DNA of 64,000 nt, from assembly GCF_900172375.1 (NCBI RefSeq), contig NZ_FWFS01000005.1, forward strand, positions 62,001 through 126,000, given 5' to 3'. Shown in pieces: positions 16,614 through 25,884 of this stretch. The translations under genes and the position numbers were made by a program. This stretch comes from Aquimixticola soesokkakensis (GTDB lineage: Bacteria; Pseudomonadota; Alphaproteobacteria; Rhodobacterales; Rhodobacteraceae). The notes under the pieces are model-generated. The model saw only the letters and a program-made list of their open reading frames with translations. It did no database searches and had not been told where the DNA came from. Each line of letters begins with the position of its first letter. The first letter of the stretch is position 1.

Positions 16614-17792
16614 TTAGCGGATTTCGACGGTTTCGAAATCGCCATCGGTGATGGTGTAGTAGCGGTAGCTGCCTGCCGCTTCGCCCGCACCGATCAGCTC
16701 GACGTTGGTTGCGCCGACATAGTCGATGTCGCCGCCCGACTTGAGAATTTCGATGGCTTTGCCCAATTCGCCCGGCAGGATCGGCTCGCCCGGCGCGTTG
16801 GCAACGGCCATCAGGTTGGCTTTCACACCTTCGCGTGTCGGCTCGCCTGCGGCCAGAGCCAGAGCGATGAGGGCCGCCGCGTCGTAGCTTTCGCGGGTGT
16901 AGGCGCCGCTCGGTTCGATACCGGCTTCGGAGGCCAGCGCGTTGAAGGCTTCGGTGCCTTCGCCTTCGGACCAGGGCACGATCCCGATGGACCCGTCGAT
17001 ATCCGCGCCGAAGGTGTCGACAAGGCTTTGGCCGTACATGCCGTCGCCCAGCAGGAAGGTGTCAAACGCGCCGGTGTCGATGGCTGCCTGCATGATGCCC
17101 TTGCCGCCCTGATCGACGTAGCCAAGCACGACCAACACGTCGCCGCCCGCAGAGGCCAATGCGCCGATCTCGGCGGAATAGTCGCCTTTGCCGTCTTCAT
17201 GGCTGGTGTTGATGGTGATCTCGCCATCGAAATTCGCCGCAAACGCATCCGACAGGCCTTTGCCGTAGTCGGAGTTGGTATAGGTCACGGCAACGCTTTC
17301 GATGCCTTTTTCTTCCAGCACATCTGCCAGAATTTCCCCCTGACGCGCATCGGAGGGCGAGGTACGGAAGAACAGGCCGTTGTCTTCGGCTTGCGAGAGC
17401 GCGGGCGAAGTGGCCGAGGGCGACACCATGACCACACCGTTGGGAACGGCGACATTGGCCAGAACAGCGCCCGTCACACCGGAACAATCGGCGCCCATGA
17501 TGGCGACGACATTGTCGGAGGTCACAAGGCGTTCGCCCGCGGCGGTTGCGGCGGCAGAATCAGTGCAGGTGCTGTCGGCGCGCACGGGGGCCAGTGTGTA
17601 GCCCTCGAAAGCGCCGCTGTCGTTGACCTGGGTCAGGGCCAGTTCAGCGCTGGCAGCCATGCCGGGGGTGAGCGACTCGATCGGGCCGGTAAAGCCGAGA
17701 ATCACGCCGACATTCAACGTTTCGCTGTCCTGGGCATAGCCCGCACCTGCAGCAATCATCGTGGCCGCAGAGGCCAAAAGCAGCTTTTTCAT
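16614..17792 (-). CDS. Branched-chain amino-acid ABC transporter substrate-binding protein
   Basis: 392 aa from ATG 17792, preceded by TGGGAGAGA. Signal peptide MKKLLLASAATMIAAG with cleavage after AGYA-QD. The mature protein is a type I periplasmic binding protein (Leu/Ile/Val-binding, PF13458). It shows LNVGVILGFTGPIESL at its start, the central VAIMGADCSGVTGAV region and the SYDAAALIALAL segment. It is the first gene of the minus-strand operon and delivers substrate to LivHMGF. The substrate may be branched-chain amino acids or another amino acid or amide; family membership alone does not decide. Confidence 0.9.
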   Translation of the reverse strand: MKKLLLASAATMIAAGAGYAQDSETLNVGVILGFTGPIESLTPGMAASAELALTQVNDSGAFEGYTLAPVRADSTCTDSAAATAAGERLVTSDNVVAIMGADCSGVTGAVLANVAVPNGVVMVSPSATSPALSQAEDNGLFFRTSPSDARQGEILADVLEEKGIESVAVTYTNSDYGKGLSDAFAANFDGEITINTSHEDGKGDYSAEIGALASAGGDVLVVLGYVDQGGKGIMQAAIDTGAFDTFLLGDGMYGQSLVDTFGADIDGSIGIVPWSEGEGTEAFNALASEAGIEPSGAYTRESYDAAALIALALAAGEPTREGVKANLMAVANAPGEPILPGELGKAIEILKSGGDIDYVGATNVELIGAGEAAGSYRYYTITDGDFETVEIR

Positions 17793-18051
17793 GTATCTCT
17801 CCCATATTGAGACTTTTCTGGGCCGCACGTCTTTGGCGCGGCTCCTGTGGGCAAACCTAGACAAGCTTTTACCAATTGGAAAGATATCCGCCGCATGGCC
17901 TTTTGGCTAAATCGTTGCTTTTGTCGCTTTACGCAGCGTCGGGGTGAAAATTCTTGCAGGCAACAAGCTACCTCGCGCAGGGGTGATGCCACATTCGTGC
18001 CGAAGGCCCTAAACTGGGGCAACCGACATTCTGATATTTTGGAGAGCCACC

Positions 18052-19152
18052 ATGCGATTGATGACCCTCGGCCCGCTGTTTGTGGGAACCTTGCTGGCAC
18101 CCCTTGCCGCTGATGCGGTGGAGCGCGCCACACAAAGCGGCCCTGTGGAGGTCACGCAGATCGTCACGGGGCTGGACATGCCCTGGGCGCTGGCGTTCCT
18201 GCCCGATGGGTCCACTTTGGTGAGCGAAAAATCCGGCCGGTTGCTGCGCGGTGTGGGGGGCACGATGGTGCCGGTCAGCGGCGTGCCGCAGGTGCGCGAT
18301 TCCGGGCAGGGCGGCTTGCTTGATGTCATGGTGCCACGCGATTTCGCGACCAGCGGCGAGATTTTCCTGAGCTACGCCAAACCCATGGCGGGGGGCGCGG
18401 GCACGGCGCTGTTCAAGGGCAGGCTCGATCTGGAAAGCAACAGCCTGACGGGCGATGATATTTTCCAAATGTCGCAGGGCAGCCGCGCGGGGCAGCATTT
18501 CGGCTCGCGCATCGTTGAGGGCGCGGATGGAACGATCTACCTCACCATCGGCGAGCGCGGCGAGGGTCCGCTTGCCCAGGACCTGTCGCGCCACAACGGC
18601 AAAGTCGTGCGGATCAACCGTGACGGCTCACTGCCAAGTGACAATCCCTTTGTCGATACTGCCAAGGCGCAGCCCGACATCTGGTCCTACGGGCACCGCA
18701 ATCCCCAGGGCGCGGCGATGGATGCCAGCGGCCAGATCTGGATCGCAGAACATGGCGCCAAAGGCGGGGATGAAATCAACCGCCTCGCAAAGGGCGCGAA
18801 TTTCGGCTGGCCGGAAATTTCCTTTGGCACCAACTATAACGGCAGCGGCTTTGCCCAAGGGACAGCCGCACAGGGCATGACCCAGCCGCAGTTCTATTGG
18901 GACCCCTCTATGGCCCCCTCGGGCTATGCCATTGCCACCACATCGCAAATTGAGGACTGGCAGGGCGATCATTTCATCGGATCGCTGAAATTCGACTATA
19001 TTTCCCACATTGATCCCGACAGCTGGAGCGAAGAACGCCTGTCCTGGCCCGAAACCGAGCGTGTGCGCGATGTGGTGAGTGCGCCGGATGGCACGCTGTG
19101 GTTTATCAGCGAGACGCGCGGCGCGATCTTTCGCATTTCGCCCAGCCTTTAG
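18052..19152 (+). CDS. PQQ-dependent sugar dehydrogenase (GSDH family)
   Basis: 366 aa with ribosome-binding site GGAGAG. Signal peptide to about residue 22 (LAPLAADA). It is a six-bladed beta-propeller of the glucose/sorbosone dehydrogenase family: MPWALAFLPDG, GEIFLSYAK, HFGSRI, YGHRNPQGA and ISETRGAIFRI are the usual blade motifs. The His in HFGSRI and the Arg/Asn of YGHRNPQ are expected at the cofactor/active site. It is periplasmic and would oxidise an aldose using PQQ. No pqq genes are in view. It is an Asd/YliI-type homologue and the substrate is uncertain. Confidence 0.88.
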   Translation: MRLMTLGPLFVGTLLAPLAADAVERATQSGPVEVTQIVTGLDMPWALAFLPDGSTLVSEKSGRLLRGVGGTMVPVSGVPQVRDSGQGGLLDVMVPRDFATSGEIFLSYAKPMAGGAGTALFKGRLDLESNSLTGDDIFQMSQGSRAGQHFGSRIVEGADGTIYLTIGERGEGPLAQDLSRHNGKVVRINRDGSLPSDNPFVDTAKAQPDIWSYGHRNPQGAAMDASGQIWIAEHGAKGGDEINRLAKGANFGWPEISFGTNYNGSGFAQGTAAQGMTQPQFYWDPSMAPSGYAIATTSQIEDWQGDHFIGSLKFDYISHIDPDSWSEERLSWPETERVRDVVSAPDGTLWFISETRGAIFRISPSL

Positions 19153-19305
19153 GCAGTTGCGCGAAATTTGGCCCGCTTTTATGGGTTTTCTTGTCGCGAG
19201 AGCGCGAATATAAGCATCTCGTTATCAGCGCTAACATCAGGTTAATTCTGACCTGTCGCACCGCGCCGAAACACAGCTTGAGACAGATAATTTTCGGAGA
19301 GAAAC

Positions 19306-20676
19306 ATGCAAGATTGGGTCAAAACTGCCTGGCGTTCCAAGCCTCGGGTGCAGATGCCCGTCTATACGGACGAGGCCGCGCTGACTGCTGTAGAAGCACA
19401 GCTTGCCAAATATCCGCCGCTTGTTTTTGCCGGTGAAACGCGCACGCTGAAATCGCAACTGGCCGCCGCTTCGCGGGGGGAGGCCTTTCTGCTGCAGGGC
19501 GGCGATTGTGCGGAAAGCTTTGCCGAATTTGGCGCGGACCTGATCCGCGACACGTTTAAAGTCATGCTGCAAATGTCCATGGTGCTGACCTTTGGCGCGA
19601 AAGTGCCCGTGGTCAAAGTGGGGCGTATGGCGGGTCAATTCGCCAAACCGCGCTCGGCCCCCACCGAAACCATTGGCGGCGTGGAATTGCCCAGCTACCG
19701 TGGCGATATCATCAACGGGTTCGATTTCACGCCCGAGGCGCGTATCCCCGATCCCCAGCGCATGTTGCAGGCCTACACGCAGGCCGCTGCCTCGCTTAAC
19801 CTGCTGCGTGCCTTTTCCAAAGGCGGTTTTGCCGATATCCACCGCGTGCATGCCTGGACCCTGGGCTTTACCGAGCGTGACGAGGCGGAAAAATACCGCG
19901 ACATGGCGAGCCGGATTCAGGATACGCTGGATTTCATCAAGGCGGCCGGCATGACGGGTAAAAGCAACCCCGACTTGCAAACCGTTGATTTCTATACCTC
20001 TCACGAGGCGCTTTTGCTGGAATACGAAGAGGCGCTGACGCGTGTGGACAGCACCTCCGGCCAGACGATTGCGGGCTCGGGCCATATGATCTGGATCGGG
20101 GATCGTACCCGTCAGCCTGACGGCGCCCATGTGGAATTCTGCCGTGGCGTGGCCAATCCCATCGGTCTGAAATGTGGTCCCACCACGACGCCTGAGGACC
20201 TCAAGGTCTTGATGAACAAGCTGAACCCTGAAAACGAGGCGGGGCGTCTGACGCTGATCGCGCGGTTCGGGGCGGGCAAAGTGGGCGATAACCTGCCACG
20301 TCTGATCAAAACGGTGCAGGATGAGGGCGCGAATGTCGTCTGGTCCTGCGATCCGATGCACGGCAATGTCATCAAATCCTCGACGGGCTATAAAACGCGG
20401 CCCTTCGATGCGATCTTGTCCGAAGTGCAGGATTTCTTTGCCATCCACCGCGCAGAAGGCACGGTTCCGGGCGGTGTTCATGTCGAAATGACCGGCAAGG
20501 ATGTGACCGAATGCACCGGCGGCGTGCGCGCCGTGACCGATGAGGACCTGTCGGATCGCTATCACACCGCTTGCGATCCGCGTCTCAACGCCTCGCAATC
20601 GCTGGAACTCGCGTTCCTCGTGGCCGAAGAACTGTCCAGACGCAAACAGGACCAGGCGGCGGTCGTGAACGCCTAA
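19306..20676 (+). CDS. aroG: Class II 3-deoxy-7-phosphoheptulonate (DAHP) synthase
   Basis: 456 aa, ribosome-binding site GGAGAG. It has the plant/Mycobacterium-type class II DAHP synthase sequence: [12 protein letters not shown] near residue 62, [14 protein letters not shown], a GEAEKYR-like helix, [25 protein letters not shown] and [11 protein letters not shown] with the metal-binding Cys and His. It catalyses condensation of phosphoenolpyruvate and erythrose 4-phosphate, the first step of aromatic amino-acid synthesis. It is monocistronic with a strong terminator. A CTAA-N7-TTAA sequence at 19231-19245 resembles a CtrA site but is probably chance. Confidence 0.95.
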   Translation: MQDWVKTAWRSKPRVQMPVYTDEAALTAVEAQLAKYPPLVFAGETRTLKSQLAAASRGEAFLLQGGDCAESFAEFGADLIRDTFKVMLQMSMVLTFGAKVPVVKVGRMAGQFAKPRSAPTETIGGVELPSYRGDIINGFDFTPEARIPDPQRMLQAYTQAAASLNLLRAFSKGGFADIHRVHAWTLGFTERDEAEKYRDMASRIQDTLDFIKAAGMTGKSNPDLQTVDFYTSHEALLLEYEEALTRVDSTSGQTIAGSGHMIWIGDRTRQPDGAHVEFCRGVANPIGLKCGPTTTPEDLKVLMNKLNPENEAGRLTLIARFGAGKVGDNLPRLIKTVQDEGANVVWSCDPMHGNVIKSSTGYKTRPFDAILSEVQDFFAIHRAEGTVPGGVHVEMTGKDVTECTGGVRAVTDEDLSDRYHTACDPRLNASQSLELAFLVAEELSRRKQDQAAVVNA

Positions 20677-20727
20677 GAGCTGTCGTAATCGCAAAAGGCG
20701 GGGAGGCCTGATGCTTGATTACGCGAG

Positions 20728-20757
20728 AAAGCCGACCCCTTGGGGGTCGGCTTTTTT
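20728..20757. terminator. Bidirectional terminator between aroG and the acetyltransferase
   Basis: AGCCGACCCC-TTG-GGGGTCGGCT forms a 10-bp perfect stem with TTTTTT on the plus strand and TTTCTCG on the minus strand. It serves the convergent genes. Confidence 0.9.
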
Positions 20758-20785
20758 AATGGAAACAGGTAGTTGTGCGCAGCCG

Positions 20786-21190
20786 TTAAACGCCTTTGTG
20801 AAAAATGAATGCCGCGTCGTGACGGGTGTAGCCCGCGTGTTCGTAAAAGGTCACGGCCTTGGGGGCGGACAACAGCAGATGGGTGTCGACATCGGGCGCT
20901 TGGCGGACGGTCATTTTCAACAACAGCTTGCCAATGCCATGCCCCTGATAGCTTTCATCCACCGCAAGGTCCGAACAATACAGGCAAAACGCCCAATCGG
21001 TGATCGAGCGGGCGACACCGACGATTTTGTCGCCATCGCGCGCGGTGACGATGATCTGCGCGCCGTCAATCATCGCCGCAAGCTTGGCAAGATCATCGGC
21101 GGGGCGGCGCGCCGCAAGACCGGAACTGCGCAACACCGTTTGAAATTCCTCAGCAGAAAGAGAGGGTTCGACCTGATAGGTAATGTCCAT
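20786..21190 (-). CDS. GNAT-family N-acetyltransferase
   Basis: 134 aa, a single small GNAT fold. The acetyl-CoA-binding motif A is SDLAVDESYQGHGIGKLLL (Q/R-x-x-G-x-G/A as YQGHGIG) around residues 73-91, followed by a YEHAGYTRHDAAF motif B. Such proteins acetylate amines on small molecules or protein N-termini; the substrate is unknown. It is monocistronic and convergent with aroG. Confidence 0.85.
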   Translation of the reverse strand: MDITYQVEPSLSAEEFQTVLRSSGLAARRPADDLAKLAAMIDGAQIIVTARDGDKIVGVARSITDWAFCLYCSDLAVDESYQGHGIGKLLLKMTVRQAPDVDTHLLLSAPKAVTFYEHAGYTRHDAAFIFHKGV

Positions 21191-21365
21191 TGTGCGGATG
21201 CCTTGCGTTCTTGGATGGCGTATTTAGATGGGACTGCGACGACCAAAGGCCGTCAAGCGCGGTCTTTGGCTCTGTCGCAGTCTTACGCCGCCGGCAAAGG
21301 CAAGGCAAACCTATGTGTCAACGCGCGACGTGCTGCGCGCGTTCAGGGCCGCAGCCCCGCCGTTT

Positions 21366-22067
21366 TTATTCCTGCTCGTTGTGGACCAGACGCAGGGGCG
21401 GGCGGGCGCGCTCGGGGCCAAAGCCGCGCTTGGCTTCGGCAAAACCTTGGGGCGTGCGGGTCGGGCGCGGTGCCTCGGCGGGGTCGATGGTGCCCTGCGG
21501 GGTCAGATCGGGGGTGGCACTGTCGCTCAGAATGTCGCGCGCGATCACTTCGCTGACGTCAAAGCGGCGCGGCTGGCGGCCGATGGCACCGTGGGACTGG
21601 AAACAGCCCAGCACGCGGTTCACATCCCCAAGGTCGGATTTCAGCGGGCAAAGCAGCAATTGCGCCTCAAGCGGGCCGCGCCCGATGCCGCGCTCGCCGG
21701 TCAGCGTGATCTGGCTGATCTGCGGGCCTTCAAACACGGCTTCAAGGGCGGCGGCGATTTTGGTGCGGCTTTCGGGGGTGAACATTGCCGTCAAAGGCAT
21801 GCCGCGCACCTCCATGCCCATCAGGTCGGTCAGATGCATGCCCGCAAGGCGAAAGCGCGCCACGCCGGGGGCGATGCGTTCCAGAATGAACGCATATTCA
21901 AGCGCCGATTGCATCCCGCGCGGATCGATATCCGAGCGCGCAGGCACGGGGCGCCCTTTGCGCAGGCCTTCCCAATAGGCTTCGACCTCTTTGAGGGCGG
22001 GAAAGGGGCTTGCCTTGCGCGGCATGAAAGACACGACGTTCGATCCGCTGACATATTCAATTTTCAC
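21366..22067 (-). CDS. PAS_5 (PF07310) domain protein
   Basis: 233 aa from GTG 22067, chosen because AGGTGA precedes it; GTG 22076 three codons upstream is possible. The PAS_5 domain spans about residues 18-160 (EVEAYWEGLRKGRPVPARSDIDP, FILERIAPGVARFRLAG, HLTDLMGMEVRG). The rest is proline- and charge-rich and probably unstructured. PAS_5 proteins are abundant in Rhodobacterales and Rhodospirillales and are usually single-domain sensors of unknown output. Lying behind a good CtrA box (22208-22222) suggests cell-cycle control. The domain call is secure; the function is not known. Confidence 0.8.
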   Translation of the reverse strand: MKIEYVSGSNVVSFMPRKASPFPALKEVEAYWEGLRKGRPVPARSDIDPRGMQSALEYAFILERIAPGVARFRLAGMHLTDLMGMEVRGMPLTAMFTPESRTKIAAALEAVFEGPQISQITLTGERGIGRGPLEAQLLLCPLKSDLGDVNRVLGCFQSHGAIGRQPRRFDVSEVIARDILSDSATPDLTPQGTIDPAEAPRPTRTPQGFAEAKRGFGPERARPPLRLVHNEQE

Positions 22068-22207
22068 GACGTTCACCTATTCAATCGATCCGCTGGAAAC
22101 CCATGGACATCGGGGTCCGGTTTTCGGTCTGGCGGAAGTTAACATGTGGCAAGCAATCTTGCCTTGTCCTCAATATGCCACGACTCTGCCCCATTTGGGG
22201 AGAAAAA

Positions 22208-22222
22208 CTAACGAATGGTTAA
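22208..22222 (-). promoter_or_regulatory. CtrA-type box upstream of the PAS_5 gene
   Basis: Read on the minus strand the site is TTAACCATTCGTTAG, which contains the canonical TTAACCAT half and a TTAG second half at N7. It stands about 140 bp before the PAS_5 start. The rest of the 600-bp gap 22068-22681 holds no gene I can support, only another TTAAC half-site near 22139 and 22481. Confidence 0.55.
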
Positions 22223-22681
22223 TGTTCGGGCGCGTATTTGAGGTGAAATCGGGAGGTTACGCGCCCGGATCCGGCGCGAATTGACCAAAGCCGAGATATT
22301 TTTGACGCAATATGAAAGAGTTGCGGCCAAAGACCGATCGCTGTCTTTGGATCAAAATTTCTTTGGCTCTACCGCGTTGCACATGCCGCATAGCAGATAT
22401 GCACCCTTCGGGACGGTCTGTTTTTTCTCTTTTCAGGCGGGAATTTAGAGAAATAAGGCGCAACTGTGGCACAGAACATGGTTAACGCGGTCCTCGGGGC
22501 GGGTGGGCTGCCGCAATTGTAAATTGGCGCCCTGTGGGCACTGGCTGGGGGATGCGCGGGCGGGAAGGGGGGGCGATTCTGTTTGACCTGCGGGGGACTT
22601 CCTCTGGCCCGCCAGCGCGCAGCCGTTTATAGGATGGCCAAAACACCTAAGTTTTCGTGACTTTGCCCAAAGGACTGTTTC

Positions 22682-23338
22682 ATGACCGACACGCGCCGCG
22701 GCCTGCTTGTTATTTTGTCTTCGCCTTCGGGGGCCGGCAAATCCACCCTCGCGCGCCGGATGATGGATTGGGACACAAGCCTGCGGTTTTCGGTCTCGGC
22801 CACGACCCGCAGCCCGCGCGCCGGCGAAGTGGACGGCGAGCATTATCATTTCGTCGAGGAATCCGACTTCAAAACGATGGTCGCACAAGGGGAGATGCTT
22901 GAGCATGCCCATGTGTTTGGCAATTTCTACGGCTCGCCCGCCGCCCCCGTGCGCGAGGCGATCGAGGCGGGGCGCGATGTGTTGTTCGATGTGGACTGGC
23001 AGGGGGCACAGCAGATTTCCAACTCAAGCCTGCGCGACCATGTTCTGTCGATTTTCGTGCTGCCGCCCTCGATCCGCGAATTGCGCCGCCGCCTGGAAAC
23101 GCGCGGACAAGACAGTGACGAGGTCATTTCCAAGCGGATGCAAAAAAGCTGGGACGAGATCAGCCATTGGGACGGCTATGATTACGTGCTGGTCAATGAC
23201 GATCTGGACGCGAGTTTCGAGAAGCTTAAAGTGATCGTGACGGCGGAACGTATGCGCCGCGCCCAACAACCCGGGCTGGTCACCTTCGTGCGCAGCCTGC
23301 AAACGGAATTTCAGGAATTCGAAGACCGCGACGCTTAG
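22682..23338 (+). CDS. gmk: Guanylate kinase
   Basis: 218 aa, ribosome-binding site AAAGGA. The P-loop [10 protein letters not shown] is at residues 13-22. The GMP-binding region ([20 protein letters not shown]), the FYGSP motif and the DVDWQGAQQ block (Asp for Mg/ATP) are intact, and the lid [19 protein letters not shown] follows. It phosphorylates GMP to GDP in purine nucleotide synthesis. Length is normal. It is followed 25 bp later by the carbonic anhydrase gene, likely one transcript. Confidence 0.97.
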   Translation: MTDTRRGLLVILSSPSGAGKSTLARRMMDWDTSLRFSVSATTRSPRAGEVDGEHYHFVEESDFKTMVAQGEMLEHAHVFGNFYGSPAAPVREAIEAGRDVLFDVDWQGAQQISNSSLRDHVLSIFVLPPSIRELRRRLETRGQDSDEVISKRMQKSWDEISHWDGYDYVLVNDDLDASFEKLKVIVTAERMRRAQQPGLVTFVRSLQTEFQEFEDRDA

Positions 23339-23363
23339 GCGCGATGCGCCAGAAAGGGCCCAG

Positions 23364-23894
23364 ATGACGCTTTATGCCTTGGACGACCACGCGCCGGTTT
23401 TGCCGGAAACCGGAGATGTCTGGATTGCGCCCGATGCCAATGTCATCGGCAAGGTCGTGTTGCAGGCGGGGGCCAATATCTGGTTTGGCGCGACGCTGCG
23501 CGGCGATAACGAAGTCATTTTGGTCGGCGCGGGCAGCAATATTCAGGAAAACTGCGTGTTGCACACGGATATGGGCTTTGGACTCGACATTGGTGCAGGC
23601 TGCACCATTGGCCATAAGGCCATGCTGCATGGCTGTGTGATCGGGGACAATACCCTGATCGGCATGGGGGCAACGGTGCTGAACGGGGCCAGAATCGGCA
23701 AGAATTGCCTGATCGGGGCAGGGGCGCTGGTGACGGAAGGGCGCGAGATACCCGACGGGTCTTTGGTGATGGGCGTCCCTGCCAAAGTCGTGCGCCCCCT
23801 GGAGCCTGCGCAGATCGACGGGCTGCGCGCCTCGGCGCTGCATTATCAAACCCGCGCGCGGCTGTTTCGCGACAGGTTGGTGGCGCTTGACTGA
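23364..23894 (+). CDS. Gamma-class carbonic anhydrase-like hexapeptide-repeat protein
   Basis: 176 aa left-handed beta-helix with hexapeptide repeats. Metal ligands are visible as the family histidines in NCVLHTD (about residue 69), [18 protein letters not shown] (two His). The start [27 protein letters not shown] is classic for the YrdA/PaaY/CaiE gamma-CA-like group. It may hydrate CO2 or have another role; many relatives lack measurable activity. It is probably co-transcribed with gmk. Confidence 0.88.
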   Translation: MTLYALDDHAPVLPETGDVWIAPDANVIGKVVLQAGANIWFGATLRGDNEVILVGAGSNIQENCVLHTDMGFGLDIGAGCTIGHKAMLHGCVIGDNTLIGMGATVLNGARIGKNCLIGAGALVTEGREIPDGSLVMGVPAKVVRPLEPAQIDGLRASALHYQTRARLFRDRLVALD

Positions 23895-23900
23895 GGCGGC

Positions 23901-24311
23901 CTAGTTCAGCGTCGGGCTGAGGGCGTCATCGGCAAGGAAATCAAAATCGATATCGGGGCACAGGCCGCGCACTTCGCGCTTGATGATTTCGGGGCGCGGC
24001 AGGCCGACGGCTACGCTGCGATACAGGCCGCGAAATTCGAGCTGCGAGAGGCGCTGCGCCAGATCGAGGCAGTCGAAGGCCGCGCAAATCACCGGCGACA
24101 AGACGACATCGGGGCGCAGCGTCGCCATGAGGTCAAAGGTCAGTTCGTAAAAGTCGGCATAGTGCAGATCGGGTTCATCGATGATGGCGCCACCTTTCAA
24201 CCGCCAGCGCGCAACCTCGCCAACGACCAGAATGCGGGTCTGGTTCTGGTCGGGTTTCCTGGAGGTCGATTGCGCATAGAGGGGCGTTGGTGGTGTCATC
24301 ATAATCGTCAT
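23901..24311 (-). CDS. Conserved-looking hypothetical protein, possibly receiver-like fold
   Basis: 136 aa from ATG 24311 (alternatives ATG 24302/24299 or TTG 24380). After ~20 polar residues comes a hydrophobic strand TRILVVGEVARW, then a strand/helix alternation (FDLMATLRPDVVLSPVICAAFDCLDLAQRL, YRSVAVGLPRPEIIKREV). This resembles a degenerate Rossmann or CheY-like receiver fold with no acidic phospho-acceptor pocket. I do not recognise the family. It is convergent with the carbonic anhydrase gene (7 bp apart). Two TTTGCAAA sites lie just upstream. Confidence 0.6.
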   Translation of the reverse strand: MTIMMTPPTPLYAQSTSRKPDQNQTRILVVGEVARWRLKGGAIIDEPDLHYADFYELTFDLMATLRPDVVLSPVICAAFDCLDLAQRLSQLEFRGLYRSVAVGLPRPEIIKREVRGLCPDIDFDFLADDALSPTLN

Positions 24312-24394
24312 GCCGATCAGCGATTCCCGCTTTGGTTGGTCATTGAACCTATTGAAGCGTATAATTTTTCCTAAATGCAATATCGGATTTCACA

Positions 24395-24419
24395 TTTGCA
24401 AATCATCGCATTTTGCAAA
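24395..24419. promoter_or_regulatory. Pair of TTTGCAAA sites in the phoR upstream region
   Basis: TTTGCAAA occurs at 24395-24402 and 24412-24419, 9 bp apart, in an AT-rich stretch of the ~300-bp gap (24312-24611) between the unknown gene and phoR. The 8-mer is the half-site known for RamB/ScfR-type regulators, but the spacing differs. The rest of the gap shows no gene. Confidence 0.35.
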
Positions 24420-24611
24420 AGTGTTACATTTTTTGCGCAGGCTCGCGCCTGATACCCGCTGCGCAGTCCGCGGATAAACCGTGCTTCACCCCGCAGCGCG
24501 CGGCGCGAACAGGGGGCGGCAGCATTTGACAGGCCGCGCCTGAAAGGAGAAACCTGCAGGCACCGTCTCTGCCCGAGCAGCGGCCCGCAAGACACTATGT
24601 CAGGACAGATC

Positions 24612-25679
24612 ATGCCCAGTGATACGATCTCCAGCAATTCGGCACATGCCAGTGCGCAGTCTTTGGTCGCGGCGGTGCCATTGCCCGCTCTGGCCATTTC
24701 CATAGACGAGAGGATCGCGGCCGCGAATGCGCGTGCCGAGGAGCTGCTGGAAAACATCGGGCAGGGGCGGCCCTATATTACCGCGCTGCGCCAGCCGATG
24801 TTGCTGGATGTCATCGAAGCCGCGTTGCGGATCGGGCAGGCGGGCGAGGCAAGTTTTCGCAAGGCAGATGGCGCGCGCGACATGAGCTTTCGCGCCCATG
24901 TGACGCCCCTGTCGCTGAGCGACTTCAAGGGGGTTCTGGTCTGTTTCGAAGATGAAACGCCGCTGCAAGAGGCGGGGCAGATGCGGCGCGATTTCGTCGC
25001 CAATGTCAGCCATGAATTGCGCACGCCCCTCACGGCGATGATGGGATTTATCGAAACCCTGCGCGGTCCGGCACGCGATGATGCCGGCGCGCGCGACCGG
25101 TTTTTGGGGATCATGGACCGCGAAGCCCATCGGATGAACCGGCTGGTGGGGGATCTTTTGTCGCTCAGCCGCGTCGAATCAGAAGAGCGGATGCGCCCGA
25201 CAGAAGCGGTTGATATCGCGGGCAGTTTGCGCGCGTGTATTTCGACCCTGCGTCCGCAGGCCGAGGCGCGCGGCGTCACCATCCGCATGGAGGGCTGTGA
25301 CGACAGCGCCGTCGTGCCCGGCGACAGTCACCAATTGGTGCAGGTTTTTACCAATCTGATCGAAAACGCGATCAAATACGGGCGCAAGGACAGCGAAGTG
25401 TCCGTCTGCATCACCAATCACGTGTTGGAACCCACGCTGCGCGGCGCCGCGTTGCGCATTGATATCGCCGATCAGGGCGAGGGTATTTCGCCCGTTCACA
25501 TTCCGCGACTCACCGAACGGTTTTACCGCGTTGATTCCCATCGCTCGCGCGAAATGGGCGGCACGGGCCTTGGGCTGGCGATTGTAAAACACATCGTGTC
25601 GCGTCATCGCGGGCGTTTGCGCATCGAAAGCCACGCAGGGCAGGGCAGTTGTTTTTCGGTTATTTTGCCCAAGGAATAA
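24612..25679 (+). CDS. phoR: Phosphate regulon sensor histidine kinase PhoR (soluble form)
   Basis: 355 aa from ATG 24612, which has AGGA 7 nt upstream; ATG 24597 lacks one. An N-terminal PAS-like region (about 15-118: PLPALAISIDERIAAANARAE) is followed by the HisKA H-box FVANVSHELRTPLTAMMGF with His134. The HATPase then has an N-box (NLIENAIKYG), G1 DQGEGIS and G2 GGTGLGLAIVKHIV. No transmembrane segment is seen, so the kinase should be cytosolic and reach the Pst complex via PhoU. It lies directly upstream of pstSCAB-phoUB and is followed by a 20-bp tandem repeat. Confidence 0.9.
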   Translation: MPSDTISSNSAHASAQSLVAAVPLPALAISIDERIAAANARAEELLENIGQGRPYITALRQPMLLDVIEAALRIGQAGEASFRKADGARDMSFRAHVTPLSLSDFKGVLVCFEDETPLQEAGQMRRDFVANVSHELRTPLTAMMGFIETLRGPARDDAGARDRFLGIMDREAHRMNRLVGDLLSLSRVESEERMRPTEAVDIAGSLRACISTLRPQAEARGVTIRMEGCDDSAVVPGDSHQLVQVFTNLIENAIKYGRKDSEVSVCITNHVLEPTLRGAALRIDIADQGEGISPVHIPRLTERFYRVDSHRSREMGGTGLGLAIVKHIVSRHRGRLRIESHAGQGSCFSVILPKE

Positions 25680-25690
25680 GGGGTTGCGCC

Positions 25691-25730
25691 GTTAAGGACT
25701 CCGTCACAGGTCTTAAGGCTCTGTGACAGG
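25691..25730. repeat. 20-bp imperfect tandem repeat after phoR
   Basis: Two adjacent copies share TTAAGG(A)CTC-N-GT-N-ACAGG. The copies start 11 bp and 31 bp after the phoR stop. Within them GTCACAG (25703-25709) and CTGTGAC (25721-25727) also form a 7-bp inverted repeat. Confidence 0.6.
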
Positions 25731-25760
25731 CGGGGCGGATTTCGCAGGTGCTGGCGACCT

Positions 25761-25790
25761 TTGTCATAAACCTGTTACATTGCTGTCACA
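25761..25790 (+). promoter_or_regulatory. Pho box (PhoB binding site) of the pst operon
   Basis: TTGTCATAAACCTGTTACA (25761-25779) is a close match to the Pho-box consensus of two CTGTCAT-type direct repeats 11 bp apart. A third half-site CTGTCACAA follows at 25782-25790. It lies about 100 bp before pstS, so PhoB should activate pstSCAB-phoUB under phosphate limitation. Confidence 0.85.
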
Positions 25791-25884
25791 AAAGCGTGGC
25801 GAAACGGCCTTAGGTCACGGCTCACGAGACGCAGGAAGCGCCTCGAAGAGTTTTAAAGACACCGAAAGACATCAGGAGTTACAT

